Shown one piece after another: positions 48,065-64,000 of a stretch of DNA of 64,000 bases. The stretch lies in contig NC_134539.1 of NCBI RefSeq assembly GCF_050624435.1, forward strand, positions 119,209,525 to 119,273,524. Direction: 5' to 3'. The DNA comes from Tenrec ecaudatus (taxonomy: Eukaryota > Chordata > Mammalia > Afrosoricida > Tenrecidae). The notes beneath the pieces are model-generated. The model saw only the letters and a list, made by a program, of their open reading frames with translations. It made no database searches and was not told where the DNA came from. The first letter of the stretch is position 1. Each line of letters starts with the position of its first letter. The position numbers and the translations under genes are program-made.

Positions 48065-49880
48065 GTGGCGTTGTTAACTGCCATCAGGTTGGTTCTGATC
48101 CACAGTGACCTAACACACAGCAAAATGAAGCAGTGCAACCCCAGTCCAGCACCGTCCCCACGTCTTGAGCCCATTGTTGCTGCCACGGTGTCCATCCATT
48201 TCCTTGAAGGCCTTCCTCTTTTTTGCTGCCCCTCCACTCTACCAAACATGATGCCCTTCTCCAGGGACTGGTCTCTCCTGACAACATGTCCAAAGCATGT
48301 AAGACAAAGTCTCCTCATCCTTGCCTCTCGGAAGCATTCCTGCTGTACTTCTTCCAAGACAGATTGGTTTGTCCTTTTGTCAGTCCATGGTACTTTCAAT
48401 ATTTTTCACCAGCACAATTTAAATGCCTTGATTAGTCTTCTTTATTCATTTCAAATTTTTTCCCTTTTGAATTAATCATTTTATTGAGAGGCTCTTACAA
48501 ATCTTATTACAATCTTCATTTCCAATATCCACATGCATATGAGAGAAGTGAAAATGCCATGGCTTGGGTCAGGTGTGCCTTAGTCCTCAAAGTAACATCC
48601 TTGCTTTTCAATACTCTAAGGAGATCTTGTCCAGCAAATTTATCCAGTGCAGCCCGTCCTTTTTAAAATTTCTTTTTTGGGGGCTCTTACAACATTCCAT
48701 ACATCAATTGTATCGAGCATATTTGTACCTATGTTGCCATCATCATTTCCAAAACATTTTCTACTTGAGCCCCTGGGATAACATCCTTTTTACCCCCTCT
48801 CTCCCCCAACCTCCCCACTTTCATGAATCCTTGATCAACATATTTTGTTATTTTTATTTTCTATCTCACACTGTCTGTTGTCTCCTTTCACCCACATTTC
48901 TGTTAATTGTCCTCTCCTGGGGGGTGGGGGGAGGGCTATATATTCAACCTTGTGATTAGTTTCCCCTTTCTCCCCGTTCCCCCTCCCTGACTATCCCTTA
49001 CCCTCATAGTATCACTATTCCCACTACTATTCCTGAGGGGTTTATCTGTCCTGAATTCCATGTGTTGAGACCTCTTATCCTAATTCCATGTGTCGAGACC
49101 AATGTGTTCTCTGGTCTACATTTGTAAGATAGAACTGGGTCATGGTAGTGGGGGGTAAACATTCAGGAACTAGAAAAATTGTGTTTCATCAGTGCTATAC
49201 TGAACCTTAGTTGAATCGCCCCTTCCTTATAACCCTTCTGTGGGGGGATATTCAATTTTCTACAGATGGATGAAGCATTTCAGCCTGTATGATCATGAGA
49301 TATTGATGGAATCGGGTATCAAAAAATTCAAAACAAACAACTGTATCTATGCAAATGAGAAGGGGTGGAATGGAGATCCAAAGCCCATCTGCAATTTGTC
49401 TTTTGATCTCTTGACTGTTGCTTCCATGAACATTGATTGTGGATCCAACCAAGACAAAAACCTTACAACTTCAACCTTTTTGCCATTTATCATGATGTTA
49501 CCTATTGGTCCAGATGTGAGGATTTGGGTTTCCATTACATTTAGTTGTAATACACCCTGAAGACTCCAATCCCTCATTTCATCACCAAGCGCTTCAAGTC
49601 CTCTTTCACTATCAGCAAGCAAGGTGGTGTCATCTGCCGATCAAAGGTTGTTAATAGGCCCTTTTCCACATTCCTCTTCAGATAAGCCAGCTTCTCTGAT
49701 TATTTTCTAAGAGTACAGATTAAATAAGTGTGCTGAGAGGATAAAACCCTGAAGTACACCTGTCCTGATTTTAAACCATGCAATATTGCCTGCTTTTGTT
49801 CACACAACTGCCTCTTGGTCCATGCACCATCCCACAGGAGCACAATGAAGTGTTCTGAAGCTCTGCAGTAACAGTTATCT
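48065..49880 (-). mobile_element. RTE (BovB-like) LINE, interrupted by L1 tails
   Basis: The minus strand reads RTE ORF pieces: LNVMETQILTSGPIGNIMIN (RT end, about 49535) and TFGH-like CLTCFGHVVRRDQSLEKGIM with KRGRPSRKWMDTV (C-terminus, about 48290). L1 3' ends are inserted at 48466-48545 and 48666-49375. The element is broken. Confidence 0.75.
48466..49375 (-). mobile_element. Two L1 3' ends nested in the RTE element
   Basis: 48466-48545 is a very short tail and 48666-49375 is a 0.7-kb tail. RTE sequence lies between and on both sides of them. Confidence 0.7.
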
Positions 49881-50214
49881 ATCAGTGGACGCATGGATAG
49901 ACTGAGTGTGGAAGAGCGAGTGAATATGTACCCCCATAGATATTATATGTAATATATATGTCAGTTTGACAGATGAAATTTTTAACTGGGCATTTTCGTT
50001 TGCTGCAAATATGTCCATGAATGTGTGCAACATGCAGAGAATAAGTTTATGAAAACTTCTCACCCATAACCAAACACCTTAGAGAACTAAGTAAGTCTCT
50101 GGGCCTGGAGGATCAGCACCACAGATTTGGGGGACACCAAGTCAGTTGGTATAATACAATACACTGTGAGGTACCAGCCCCCACAATCAAATGAGTCCAG
50201 GGGCAGCTGTGTGA

Positions 50215-50700
50215 TTGAGGGTAAATTAAAGAGACGTCAGACCAGGTAAAGCATGCAAGTGCTCACCTTTGCAGTCATGACTTCAGCAGCCAGGTCTGTG
50301 CAGAGAGAGAATATATTTCGAACCAAGGCTTATATACACTTTAGGGGTGTGAAAGTCCCCCTAATTACAGGTAACCAAATATATAACAAAGTCGGCTGTT
50401 CCCTAACCCTAAAGGCCCTTGAGTATATTGGAGGAGTCACCTAACACCAGTGCCCATGACAGGTATGTGGGAGTGACTGTCTTCAGAGCCTAGAGAGCAA
50501 TAGCACAGGTCTGCCTCTATAAAAGTTCTAGATAGCCAACAATCATGTGCTTTTAAGAGGTAACATTAAGGCAGCACTATGACGGGAGGATATAGTGGGG
50601 GAACAATATTAATTATGAGAATGTGATTGGGAATCACCTCCAACTCACAAGGGTGAAGGCCTCCCTCCACCCCAGACATCCAGTCTGCCAGGCTTCTTAA
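50215..50700 (-). mobile_element. Probable LTR fossil related to the one near 17000
   Basis: It shares a CCCCCTAATTACAGGTAA core with 16954-16969 and the same sequence order around it, but is more diverged. Ends are uncertain and no internal region is visible. Confidence 0.35.
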
Positions 50701-50704
50701 TATA

Positions 50705-51235
50705 TGAGTGAGGTAGTTAGCTTATTGTGCCAACCTAGCCTATAAACACATGTGGGGTTAATTGAAGGGTGGAGGGATAAATGGCTCAGTGAGCCTCACC
50801 TTTCAAGTTCTCGTATCTCTTGCTTTGTGATGGTCGGACCAGGGTGCAGCTGCCTTAGCCAGTTCCCTGCTTTAGCTGGCAAGGCTCACTTCCTGGAAGG
50901 CATTCCCCAAGGAGAAGCCACATGGACCTACCCCAATGCAGACCTGGGTGCTGGAATACCTGTGTGGAGACCCCTGCCAGCGCTGAGATGTTTATACATT
51001 CACTGATTTGGCTTTCCTCCTGCAGTCGGCATCATTACTTCTGTTTTGTGAGACAGAGGAGGATTTTGTGGATTGGTGTTGGACATATGGGTTAATGGAT
51101 TAATCCTGGACTTGTGGGCTTGGGCAGCACTGGATTTGGATGTTTTCTTAAAGTGCACGTAACCTTGATATAAAACTCTCTCTTATACATGAGTTTCTGT
51201 GGATTTGTTTCTCTAAAGTACCCAGACGAACACAA
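50705..51235 (+). repeat. Unclassified ~0.5-kb interspersed repeat
   Basis: It runs from GTAGTTAGCTTATTGTGCCA to TTTGTTTCTCTAAAGTACCC and matches 8910-9475 in order and spacing. Confidence 0.5.
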
Positions 51236-51299
51236 TGAATATAAAGGATTCATCCATATATACTGTCTTCCCATTCTCTGTTTCCCCCAATACACAAAG

Positions 51300-51965
51300 A
51301 TAATGGTCTGTATCTCACTTTGGTATCGGCTGGGTTCTTAAAAACTTGTGAGCAGCCATCTAAGGTGCAACTATTGGTCTCTCCATGTCTGGAAGAAAGA
51401 AGGCTGGTGAAAATCAAAGGCACGTGGAAACAATTAGTCCAATGGGCTAATGGACCATGTGGACATCTGTCTCCTTGGTCCTGAGACCAGTACTAGGTGG
51501 TACCTGACCGCCACTGCCAACTCTACTGAAAGGGATCCCAGTAGCGGGTCTGAGATAGAGTGGGAGAAAAATATGGACGAGATTAAAAATCATGAAAAAG
51601 GATGATGCTTAGAGGTTAGATAAAGACTGGTGGACCCCCAAGCCCTGACCACCCTTCAGGTCTGCAAAGGAACTCGTCCCCATGGCACAACTTTCAGCCG
51701 AACAACAGACAGGTCTACCAGGAGAACGACATCACTGGTAGGTAAGCACACCTCACAAGATCAACCATTTGGGAGCAAAAGGCCAGCGTTTACCCAAGAA
51801 CGAGGTCAGAAGGATTGGGGAAGAAGGAATGGAAACAGGAGCCAGGGAGGAAGTGGGATAAGCAATGTTGCATTGAAGTGATTGTACTGAGAGATGAAAC
51901 AAAATATGTACGAATCTTTGACTGTCAGACTCACGATCTGAACTTCATCCAATTCACCATTAAAA
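51300..51965 (+). mobile_element. Older L1 3'UTR-like repeat
   Basis: It has the same layout as the older L1 3'UTRs ('TATCGGCTGGGTTCTTAAAA', then GAGCAGCCATCTAAGG) but is more diverged. 51966-52434 holds an old, unassigned mammalian repeat and no gene. Confidence 0.45.
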
Positions 51966-52434
51966 GTTTAAATAAATAGAGTTAATTCATTCTATCAGCA
52001 AATATTATGGGACATCTACCATAGGCTAGGCGTTATATTAGCTCTGGGGTAAACCGGTGAGACAGATGGGGTCTGTAATTTCACAGAAGAGAACGAACAA
52101 ACAATATTATAAGCAGTAGATTAAATAGGGATTTGAGTGAAGGCTGAGCTTACTTTAGCCAGGATGATCCTGGCTGTAATAGAGTGATAAAAATAAAGTT
52201 TTGAGAGAACAAGGTAGAGGAGTGAAAGGACTCTGGACTTTGAGCTACTGGGTCCAGGATTGAACTGTCAGTTCAGCGACTTCGTGTTTGAAGGGAGAAT
52301 AAGATAGCCTGTTGGCTCTGGCTGTTGTGTCTATACTTAAGGTGTGGCCTAGGATTATGCACAACTTCTACACAGGATTGTAAGGATTAAACATGTAAAC
52401 GTTCTCATGCTTGTGAAGGTCATAAAAACGTGTG

Positions 52435-52640
52435 CTATTATTTATAAATGTATAAGTTATCAAGGGTTCATTGGGGGGAAGAGGGGGAAATGAGCTGATA
52501 CCAAGGGCTGAAGTGAAAAGAAACTGTTTTGAAAATGATGATGGCAACATATGTACAAATATGCTTGACACAATGGATGGATGTTTGGATTGTGATGAGA
52601 GCTATATGAGCCCCAAATAAAAACGATTAAAAAACAAAAA
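52435..52640 (+). mobile_element. L1 3' tail
   Basis: TTTTGAAAATGATGATGGCA and the end AATAAAAACGATTAAAAA identify it. Confidence 0.75.
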
Positions 52641-52849
52641 AGTAATAAAGTTTTGACTGGGTTTCAAAATTTGAAGACGAAAAAAAAAGGAAGAAATTTT
52701 GATGAAGGCACCAGTTCTTAATATGAAAATTTTAGAATATTAAATGATTGAATTTCCTAGTTACCCTACAGTCCCTCACTCACTGTAAGAATATAAAAAA
52801 GGTTGACAGTGGGAAGGTGTGTGAGGTGGCTTTCTATGGAGAGGGCTCT

Positions 52850-53044
52850 TGTTAAACTGACTTTCCACAGATTCCATATTCTTCACTAACACCTTCATTC
52901 CAGTGGGCCAATGCTTCTTCACTCTTTCTTTGTCGTTGCCCAGCTTTCCAATGCGTCTTTGCTCCTGAACACTTTAGAGAGGTCTTTCCTAGCAGATCTG
53001 TCCAACCCAATATCTTGCTTGATTTCTTGACTGCTGCTTCTATG
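52850..53044 (-). mobile_element. RTE LINE fragment
   Basis: CTTGATTTCTTGACTGCTGC and neighbours match the RTE at 49400-49440. It is interrupted by the following L1. Confidence 0.55.
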
Positions 53045-53270
53045 TGTTGAACAGAGAATCTAAATCTAAAATAAGAGAAGAAATAGATACGGTTATTAAG
53101 AAAAGATGGAAAATTCCCAAACTCATTCTAGGACATCAGTATCACTTTGATACCCGTATAGGGCAAGGATACAATAGAGAACTACAGACTGATATCTCTG
53201 AGGAACATAGATGCAAAAATCCTTAGCAAAATCTTGGCCAATAGAATACAGACATTTATAAAACATATCA

Positions 53271-53494
53271 GCTGGCCATCTTAAAATACTATGAAGTGGA
53301 TAAAAATGGCAAAATCAGGCGCCTTCGGCACTCGTGTCCTTCAGACAATTGTGGTGCTGGGGTTTGCACGGTCAGTCACTTTGACAGACATGACTGCGGC
53401 AAGTGCTGTCTCACTGACTGCTTCAACAAGCCAGAAGACAAGTACCTGTGTAATGGTTAATAAAGGCCATGAATATTAAACAAACAAACAAATC
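53271..53494 (+). pseudogene. RPS27A: Processed pseudogene of RPS27A, 5'-truncated
   Basis: The sequence matches the ribosomal-protein part of ubiquitin-RPS27A mRNA, from the codons for KLAVLKYYKVDENGK to the end. It includes a TTTCAACAAGCCAGAAGAC block (FNKPED), TTAATAAAG near the 3' end and an (AAAC)n-like tail at 53480-53492. The frame is disrupted and the normal stop is lost. CATATCA at 53264-53270 and 53495-53501 is the likely target duplication. It is inserted in the RT region of the L1 at 53045-57915, so it is younger than that L1. Confidence 0.87.
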
Positions 53495-55438
53495 CATATC
53501 ATACATCATGATCAAGTGGGATTCATTCCAGGGATGCAGGGATGGTTTAACAACAAAAAGTCCATCAATAGTATTTGGCAGATTGATAAGAAAAAGGATA
53601 AGAATCACATGATAATATCTACAGCTGCAGAAAAGGATTTGACAGCATCCAACACCCATTCCTAATTAAGACACTCAAGAAGATAGAAATGGAAGGAAAA
53701 TTCCTCAAGTTAATACAAGCTATTTACAAAAAGCCAGTAGCAAACATCAAAGTCAATGGGGGAAAAACAAAAACAATCCTACTGAAAGGGGGAACCAGAC
53801 AAGGATGCCCCTTGTCCCCACTTCTTTACAACATCATACTGGAGGTCCTAGCTAACAACATAAGGCAGCAGAGGGACATTAAAAGTATCTTTCTGGGAAA
53901 GGAGGAGGTGAAACTATCACTATTTGCAGACTACATGATTTCTATATGTTGAAAACCCCAAAAACTCCACAATAGGAGTACTAGCAGCAATAGCGGAATA
54001 TGGAAGAGTGGTGGAATACGAGATTTGCTGTATACATTGGACATGACCATGGAAGAGATCAAGAAGGCAGTACTCTTCACAACAGCCAAAAACAAACAAA
54101 TATCTAGGGATGTATCTAACCAAAACAGCAAAAAACCTATACAAGGAAAACTTTAAAACTCTACCACAGGAAACCAAAAGCAGCCTCCACAAATGGAAGA
54201 ATATCCCATGCTTATGGATTGGAAGAATCAATATAGTAAAGATATCCATCTTTCCCAAGGCACTATAAAAGTTTAACGCTATCCCAATTCAAAACAACCT
54301 TCTTCAAAGAATTGGAAAAACTGACCACAAATTACATATGGAGAGGGGGGAAACCCAGAATTAGCAGAGAGCTCCTCAACAAGAAGGACAAAGTTTAAGG
54401 ACTCGCCCTACCTGACTTTAACACCTACTGGACAGCCACAGTGGTCAAAACAATGCGGTACTAGAATAATGACAGATACTCTGGCCAATAGAAGCGAACA
54501 GAAAACCCAGAAATAAAACCACCAGCATATAGACATCAAGTGGGAGGTGGATGCCCTCTTTAACAAGTGGTACTGGAAACCATGTATCCACCTGCAGAAA
54601 AACGAAACAAGTCCCTTACCTCACCCCACGCACAAGAACAAACTCAAGGTGGATCACAGTCCTAGAACTAAAAGCCTAACTATCAGGACCATCAATGAAG
54701 GAATCGGGACAAACCTAAGAACCTTGCCACAGGGAATACATAGGCTAACTGTTATAGGGAAGGGTACACACACAGATGAAGCTGAAATTGACAAATGGGA
54801 TATATTAAAGATAAAACACCTGTGTGTGTCGAAAGACTTCACCAAGAGAGTAACAAGAGAACCCACAAACTGGAAGAAGATTTTTAGCAATGACACAACA
54901 GACAAAGGGCTTATTACTACAATCTACAATATCCAACTAGCCTGGGTAAAGAAGAAAACAGCTAACCCTCTGAGGAAATAGGCAAAAGACACGAATAAAA
55001 GTTTCACTAGGGAGGAGACCTGAATAGCCAATAAACATTTGAGAGAATGCTCCCAATCATTAGCCACCAGAGAAACGCAAATTAAAACAACTATGAGATC
55101 CCACCTAACACCCTTGAAAATGGCCCAAATCAGAAAATCAGAGAGCAACAAATGTTGGAGGCATGTGGCAAAATAGGAACTCTCCTCCACTGCTGGTGGT
55201 CGCGTAGATATGCACAGCCACTGTGGAAAGCCATCTAGTGATATTTAAAGCAAATGGAAATTGAGTTATCTTACAACCCAGCAATTCCCCCTAGTGGGCA
55301 TATATACCCAGAAGAGGTAAGAAATAGACCACGACAAATCATCTGCACTCCGATATTTTTGTGGCGCAATTTACAATCACAAAGAATTGGAAACAACCTA
55401 AATTTCCAAGGATAGTTGAGTGGATTAAAAAACTCTGT

Positions 55439-55474
55439 ATCATTTCTTGGCCTTTTGGCTAAGATCAAGTGTAG
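55439..55474 (+). pseudogene. RNU2: U2 snRNA 5' fragment inserted in an L1
   Basis: Thirty-six bases match the 5' end of U2 snRNA (including CTTTTGGCTAAGATCAAGTG) with about three mismatches, then stop abruptly. AAAACTCTG at 55429-55437 is repeated at 55475-55483, where uninterrupted L1 copies have it once. It is therefore a 3'-truncated retrotransposed snRNA fragment with a 9-base target duplication. It lacks the Sm site and all later stem-loops, so it cannot act as U2. Confidence 0.88.
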
Positions 55475-58086
55475 AAAACTCTGGCGCACGCACGCACACA
55501 CACACACAAACACACTGGAATACTACACATCACTAAAAAGCACTGATGATGGTGTGAAGCGCATTGTCTCATGGGAAGAGTTGGAGGAAATGATGTTAAG
55601 TGAAGTTAGCCAATCACAAAAAGACAAGTACAACATGGTCCACTAAATTAGTATAATCAGCACAGTAGATATAGAAGAAAAGCCACTTATCTTACACTTT
55701 ACAGGCTGAGGTACAGGCAATCAGGTGGGAGACAGACCAAACCCAAGGATGTACATGTCATTCCAACACATAGAAGGGGAAAGTGGGGGGGGGTGTCAGA
55801 AAAGGGAGCAAAAAGGGAGATAATGGCACGGGGGAGCAGGGCACTAACCCATCGAGAGGGAAAATATTGTTCATGCCTCCACAGAAATGGGAGTGTGAAT
55901 GCAGACCCCACCACAGCACACCAAACCTTGAGGACAACGTAATCGCATGGAGCAACTCATGAACAGAAAGGTCTACAGGGATGGCCCCGAGATTCAAACT
56001 CACTCCTCCCCTACCCCCAGAAGTATGTGATACAGAGGACAACACTAAATCTATAGGTTGGGGAGAGGTGCCAGCCTGCCCTGCCCATACAGAAGCAAAC
56101 CAAGAAGGAAAAAGAGAGAATAAGGAACTAGATCCCATACTGGCACACCAATCCCTGAGGATGACATCCCAGCATAGAGCTGCTAAGGCAAAGAGAGGAC
56201 TGTAGGGTCAACAACAGCTCGAGACATTATGTCCCCTTGCTGGAGTATACTGTGACAGAAGACAATACTGAGGACACACAGCAGGGAGTGAGTCTGGTCT
56301 GACCACCTCCACAGTGGGTGAACCACGAAGGGAACATAACAGATCAACAATGGGAGCAAAACAAAGCCACAAAATCCCTGAGGAGACCCCCAAATAGACT
56401 TCAGACTAGGAGGGGCAGTTCCTGAAATGTCCCAGGACCAGTGGGAAAGATAATCATAAAGGCCAGCGGTCAGACCTGGAATTACATACGCTTTTCATTT
56501 TTTTGTTTGCTTTTCTCTTTTTATTCACTCTTTTATTTTCTTTTTGTTTGGTCTCTGTTATTGTTGGTTTGCCTAAATAAAATAGGCATGGGAAGTAAAC
56601 CCAAGGAGAAAGCAACCGGACCACTGTTCCGGAGGGACTTGAGGGAAGGAGGAGGTGGGGGAAGAGAGCAGTGAGCAAACAATGCCACAAACATGGGAAC
56701 AACTAGGGAATTAAAAGCAATAACAAGGAGGCTGTAGAGATCCCAGTGGTGTTGGAGGAACAGCAATCTTGCAGAGAGGAATTACCCAGAGGCAGAAGGG
56801 TGAGCATAATGGTGTGGCAGGAGGAAGGTAAAAGGAAACAGGAAAGATCTGGGAAGCTAAGCTATGGACAGAGGTGTAAGCATAGGTGTGCACTTATGTA
56901 AATATATTAATCCATAAAATAGAGGTATTGACCTATGTACATATATTTATATGGCAATACATTGAGGAAGTGGATGAACTTTGGGCTTCTGCTCAAGCCC
57001 TCCCTCAATGCAAGAACATTGTTCTAACAACCTGGCATTCTGTGATGCATGTGCACACACACACATACACACACACCTGACAGGATTGAGCACTGAAGAC
57101 AAGACAGGTGCATAAGCAAATATGGTAAAGAAAGCTGATGGTGTCGGGCTATCAACGATATAGTGTCTGGGGTCTTAACGGCTTTAAGTTAAACAAGCGG
57201 CCATCTGGCAGAGAAACAACAAGCACACATGGAAGAAGCATGCCAGCCTGTGCAATCATGAGGTGCTGATGGAATCAGGTAATGGGCACCAGAAGACCCA
57301 AAAAAACATATTGTTGAGAACAAGGGGAGTCGGAGCAGAGACCCCCTAACCCATCTGTAGACAATAGGACATCCCTTCACAGAAGGGTCACAAGGAAAGG
57401 ATGAGTCAAGCAGGGCATAGTATAGCATCGATGAAACACACAATATTCCTCTGGTTCTTTGAGGCTTCCTCGCCCCCCATTATCATGACCCCAGTCCTGC
57501 CTTTCAGTTCTGGCTAGACTAGAGCATGTACACTGGTACAGATAAGAGCTCATGACACACGGAATCCAGGTCAGGAACAGAAATGGGAGTAGTGATACCA
57601 GCAGAAGAGGGGGAAGGGGAGGGGAGGAGAGGAAGAGGGAATTGATTACAATGATGGAAGCATGCACCACCCCTAGGGGGGATAAACAACAGAAACGTGG
57701 GTGAAGGGAGACAGCAGTCAATATAAGAAAATAATAATTTCTAATTTATCAAGAGGACACGAGGGGGGGTGGGTAGGGAGGAGGGTAAAAAGAGGAGCTG
57801 ACACCAAGAGCTCAAATAGAAAGTAAACGTTTAGAAAAGGATGATGGCAACATATGTACAAATGTGCTTGATACAAATATTATAAGAACCCCCAATAAAA
57901 TGATTAAAAATTAAATCTAAAATAAACAAACACATCTCCTCCAACGAAGTCTGCCTCTTTCAGAGAATTAGCTGGGCCAAAAGCATAACCCACAACTTTA
58001 ACTGCTGAACAGAATACTCCTTTCTGAATAAAACACCCTCCTTCGTGTTCCTGACCTGAGTCAGGAGTAAAGATTTGTTTTTCTAC

Positions 58087-58170
58087 AAGGGGTCCTCAAA
58101 AAGTCCATGGAAAAATAGATTTAAAAGATAATGGATTTTTTTCCTGTGAACTTTTGAATCCCTTTGTATT
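58087..58170. mobile_element. Possible mariner-like MITE
   Basis: GGGGTCCTCAAAAAGTCCAT at the left and TTTTTTCCTGTGAACTTTTG with CCCTTT at the right form imperfect inverted repeats around about 80 bp. The flanks are not clear. Confidence 0.4.
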
Positions 58171-58314
58171 CAAAGGTCCTACAGCTGGTTCTCTCAGTCT
58201 GTCCTGTGTGAATTCCACATAGGCAGTCACCGATTTTAAACGGGCTCTTTTATTTTCCAGCTTCTTGATTTTAAGGCTTCAGTAAGTCTTGGGATGTCCA
58301 GGGCCCACTAGTGT

Positions 58315-58740
58315 AGCGGGATGCTGTTAGTGAGAGTCCACTGCCGCTCAGCAACCCCCAGCTCACAGAGTCGAACTGCTCCCTGGATCTTCAAGGGTGC
58401 CACCTTTCAGAAGCCGATTGCCAGGCCTGTCAGGGCCTCTTGCTGGGTTCACACCAGGGCTTCACACCAGGTCAAAGCGGTCCAAGGCCCTGATTCAAAC
58501 GTCCAACCCCTGGCCTCAAGTTCAGCTCTCAATGTTTGTGCCGCTCAAGAACAGACAGGTCACACCACTGTCGTCCAATCTATCCCCATTCGTCACGACC
58601 CTATATAAAGTTTTTGCGAGGCTGTAAATCATCATGGGAGCAGATGGCCTGCTCTTTCTCTTCAGGAACAGGTGGTAGGTTTGAACCTCGGACCTTGTGG
58701 TTTGTAAGTCCAACACGGCGGCCCCAGGCTCCTTAGGTCA
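58315..58740 (-). mobile_element. AfroSINE copies
   Basis: A diverged copy at 58315-58440 and a clearer antisense copy at 58560-58740 (GGTTTGAACCTCGGACC, then CGGCCCCAGGCTCCTT). Nothing coding is seen here. Confidence 0.6.
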
Positions 58741-58979
58741 CCCTTGGGCAAGTGAGACTTTACACGCACGGGCAGTTCTCTCAAAGTACTTTTCTTGGGC
58801 AAAGTGCCGCCTGACTCAGGAGCGGGTTCACACCAGAAAAAGAGAAGGGGGAACAAATAAGTGCTGCAGGCGGTGTTTATTCTGTTGGCCAGAGTTTAAT
58901 CACGCGGACACGGATAAAGGATACAGGGAAGGTCGCTTTTTCTTCAGGGCGGTAAAAATCAGGGGTTCTACTGCTACTG

Positions 58980-59120
58980 AAGGGGCAAAAAATGAGATGA
59001 TAGCAAGGGCTCAAGTAGAAAGCAAATGTTTGGAGAATGATGATGGCAACAAATGTACCAATGTGCTTGGCACAATGGTGATCAGAGGTGTACGAGCCCC
59101 TAATTAAATGATTTTTTAAT
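58980..59120 (+). mobile_element. L1 3' tail just upstream of HEATR6
   Basis: GAGAATGATGATGGCAACAA and the tail AATTAAATGATTTTTTAA lie 360 bases before the HEATR6 ATG. Confidence 0.75.
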
Positions 59121-59319
59121 TGGGGGAGGGGGGAAAGCTGATAAAATAAGAATCGAATGCTTTAAAAAAAGAAAGGAAAAAAAAGACGAGAACGTGTTTG
59201 AACTCGTTTTCTCCGCACCCCATCTCCTGGTCTGACCCTGAAAGGCCAGTGCCCAGCAAGCGCTGCCTGGGACATCAAGTACAGAAAGGCGGAGACGCCC
59301 TCTCTCCATTTCCGGGACG

Positions 59320-64000
<4,681 letters not shown>

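Larger units (their letters stand above)
53045..57915 (+). mobile_element. L1, 5'-truncated, with reverse transcriptase and full 3'UTR
   Basis: ORF2 begins in the RT ([15 protein letters not shown]-like stretch at 53791-53835). The catalytic FADD motif reads FADY at about 53924. It continues to the C-terminal zinc-knuckle region (TLLHCWW near 55182) and the end of ORF2 near 55640. The 3'UTR covers 55645-57915 with one 247-bp unit and an AATAAAATGATTAAAA tail. It is interrupted by the RPS27A copy (53271-53494) and the U2 fragment (55439-55474). Many stops and shifts make it inactive. Confidence 0.85.

Noticed and set aside
55439-55474. Functional U2 snRNA gene
   Set aside because: Only the first 36 bases are present. 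There is no Sm site, no later stem-loops and no snRNA promoter upstream.

Overview
This is a mammalian nuclear DNA window. The interspersed repeats point to an afrotherian, most likely a tenrec such as Echinops. AfroSINE-type tRNA-derived SINEs with an RTE-like tail recur throughout, BovB-like RTE pieces are present, and 3'-truncated copies of one L1 lineage with a very long 3'UTR occupy roughly half of the sequence. A SPIN/URR1-like hAT element lies in the last intron seen; among afrotherians SPIN has been described from tenrec. The species itself is inferred, not proven.

The gene content matches the CCL4 - WFDC - HEATR6 neighbourhood known from mouse chromosome 11. From left to right it holds: an intact two-coding-exon WAP gene like Wfdc17/Wfdc18 (4959-5786, +); a scrambled dead duplicate of Wfdc21 (exon 2 at 8067-8152 on +, exon 1 at 13907-13999 on -); a three-exon CCL4-like chemokine pseudogene (23577-24930, -); an intact Wfdc21 orthologue with a 4-kb intron (41754-45999, +); and the CpG-island promoter and first two coding exons of HEATR6 (from 59483, +, running off the right edge). 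The WAP genes encode small secreted cysteine-rich proteins. HEATR6 is an unrelated housekeeping-type HEAT-repeat gene.

The rest is mobile-element sediment. Three processed pseudogenes of host genes are recognisable: PLEKHA5 (about 31000-34470, -), STX12 (about 36876-39138, -) and an RPS27A 3' fragment (53271-53494, +). The last sits inside an L1 that also carries a 36-nt U2 snRNA fragment (55439-55474). A nearly 5-kb L1 with its 5'UTR, but lacking most of ORF2 and ending early in its 3'UTR, lies at 25382-30323 (-). LTR fossils are solo LTRs, the clearest an ERVK-like one at 12179-12683. It is missing from the paralogous site near 43072, so it arrived after the WFDC21 duplication.

No tRNA or rRNA gene, CRISPR array or operon-like system was found, and I see no evidence of a wholly new biological system. 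The most informative signals are the rearranged WFDC21 duplication, the coordinated loss of one WAP disulfide in WFDC21, the broken CCL4 copy, and several well-marked retrotransposition events.
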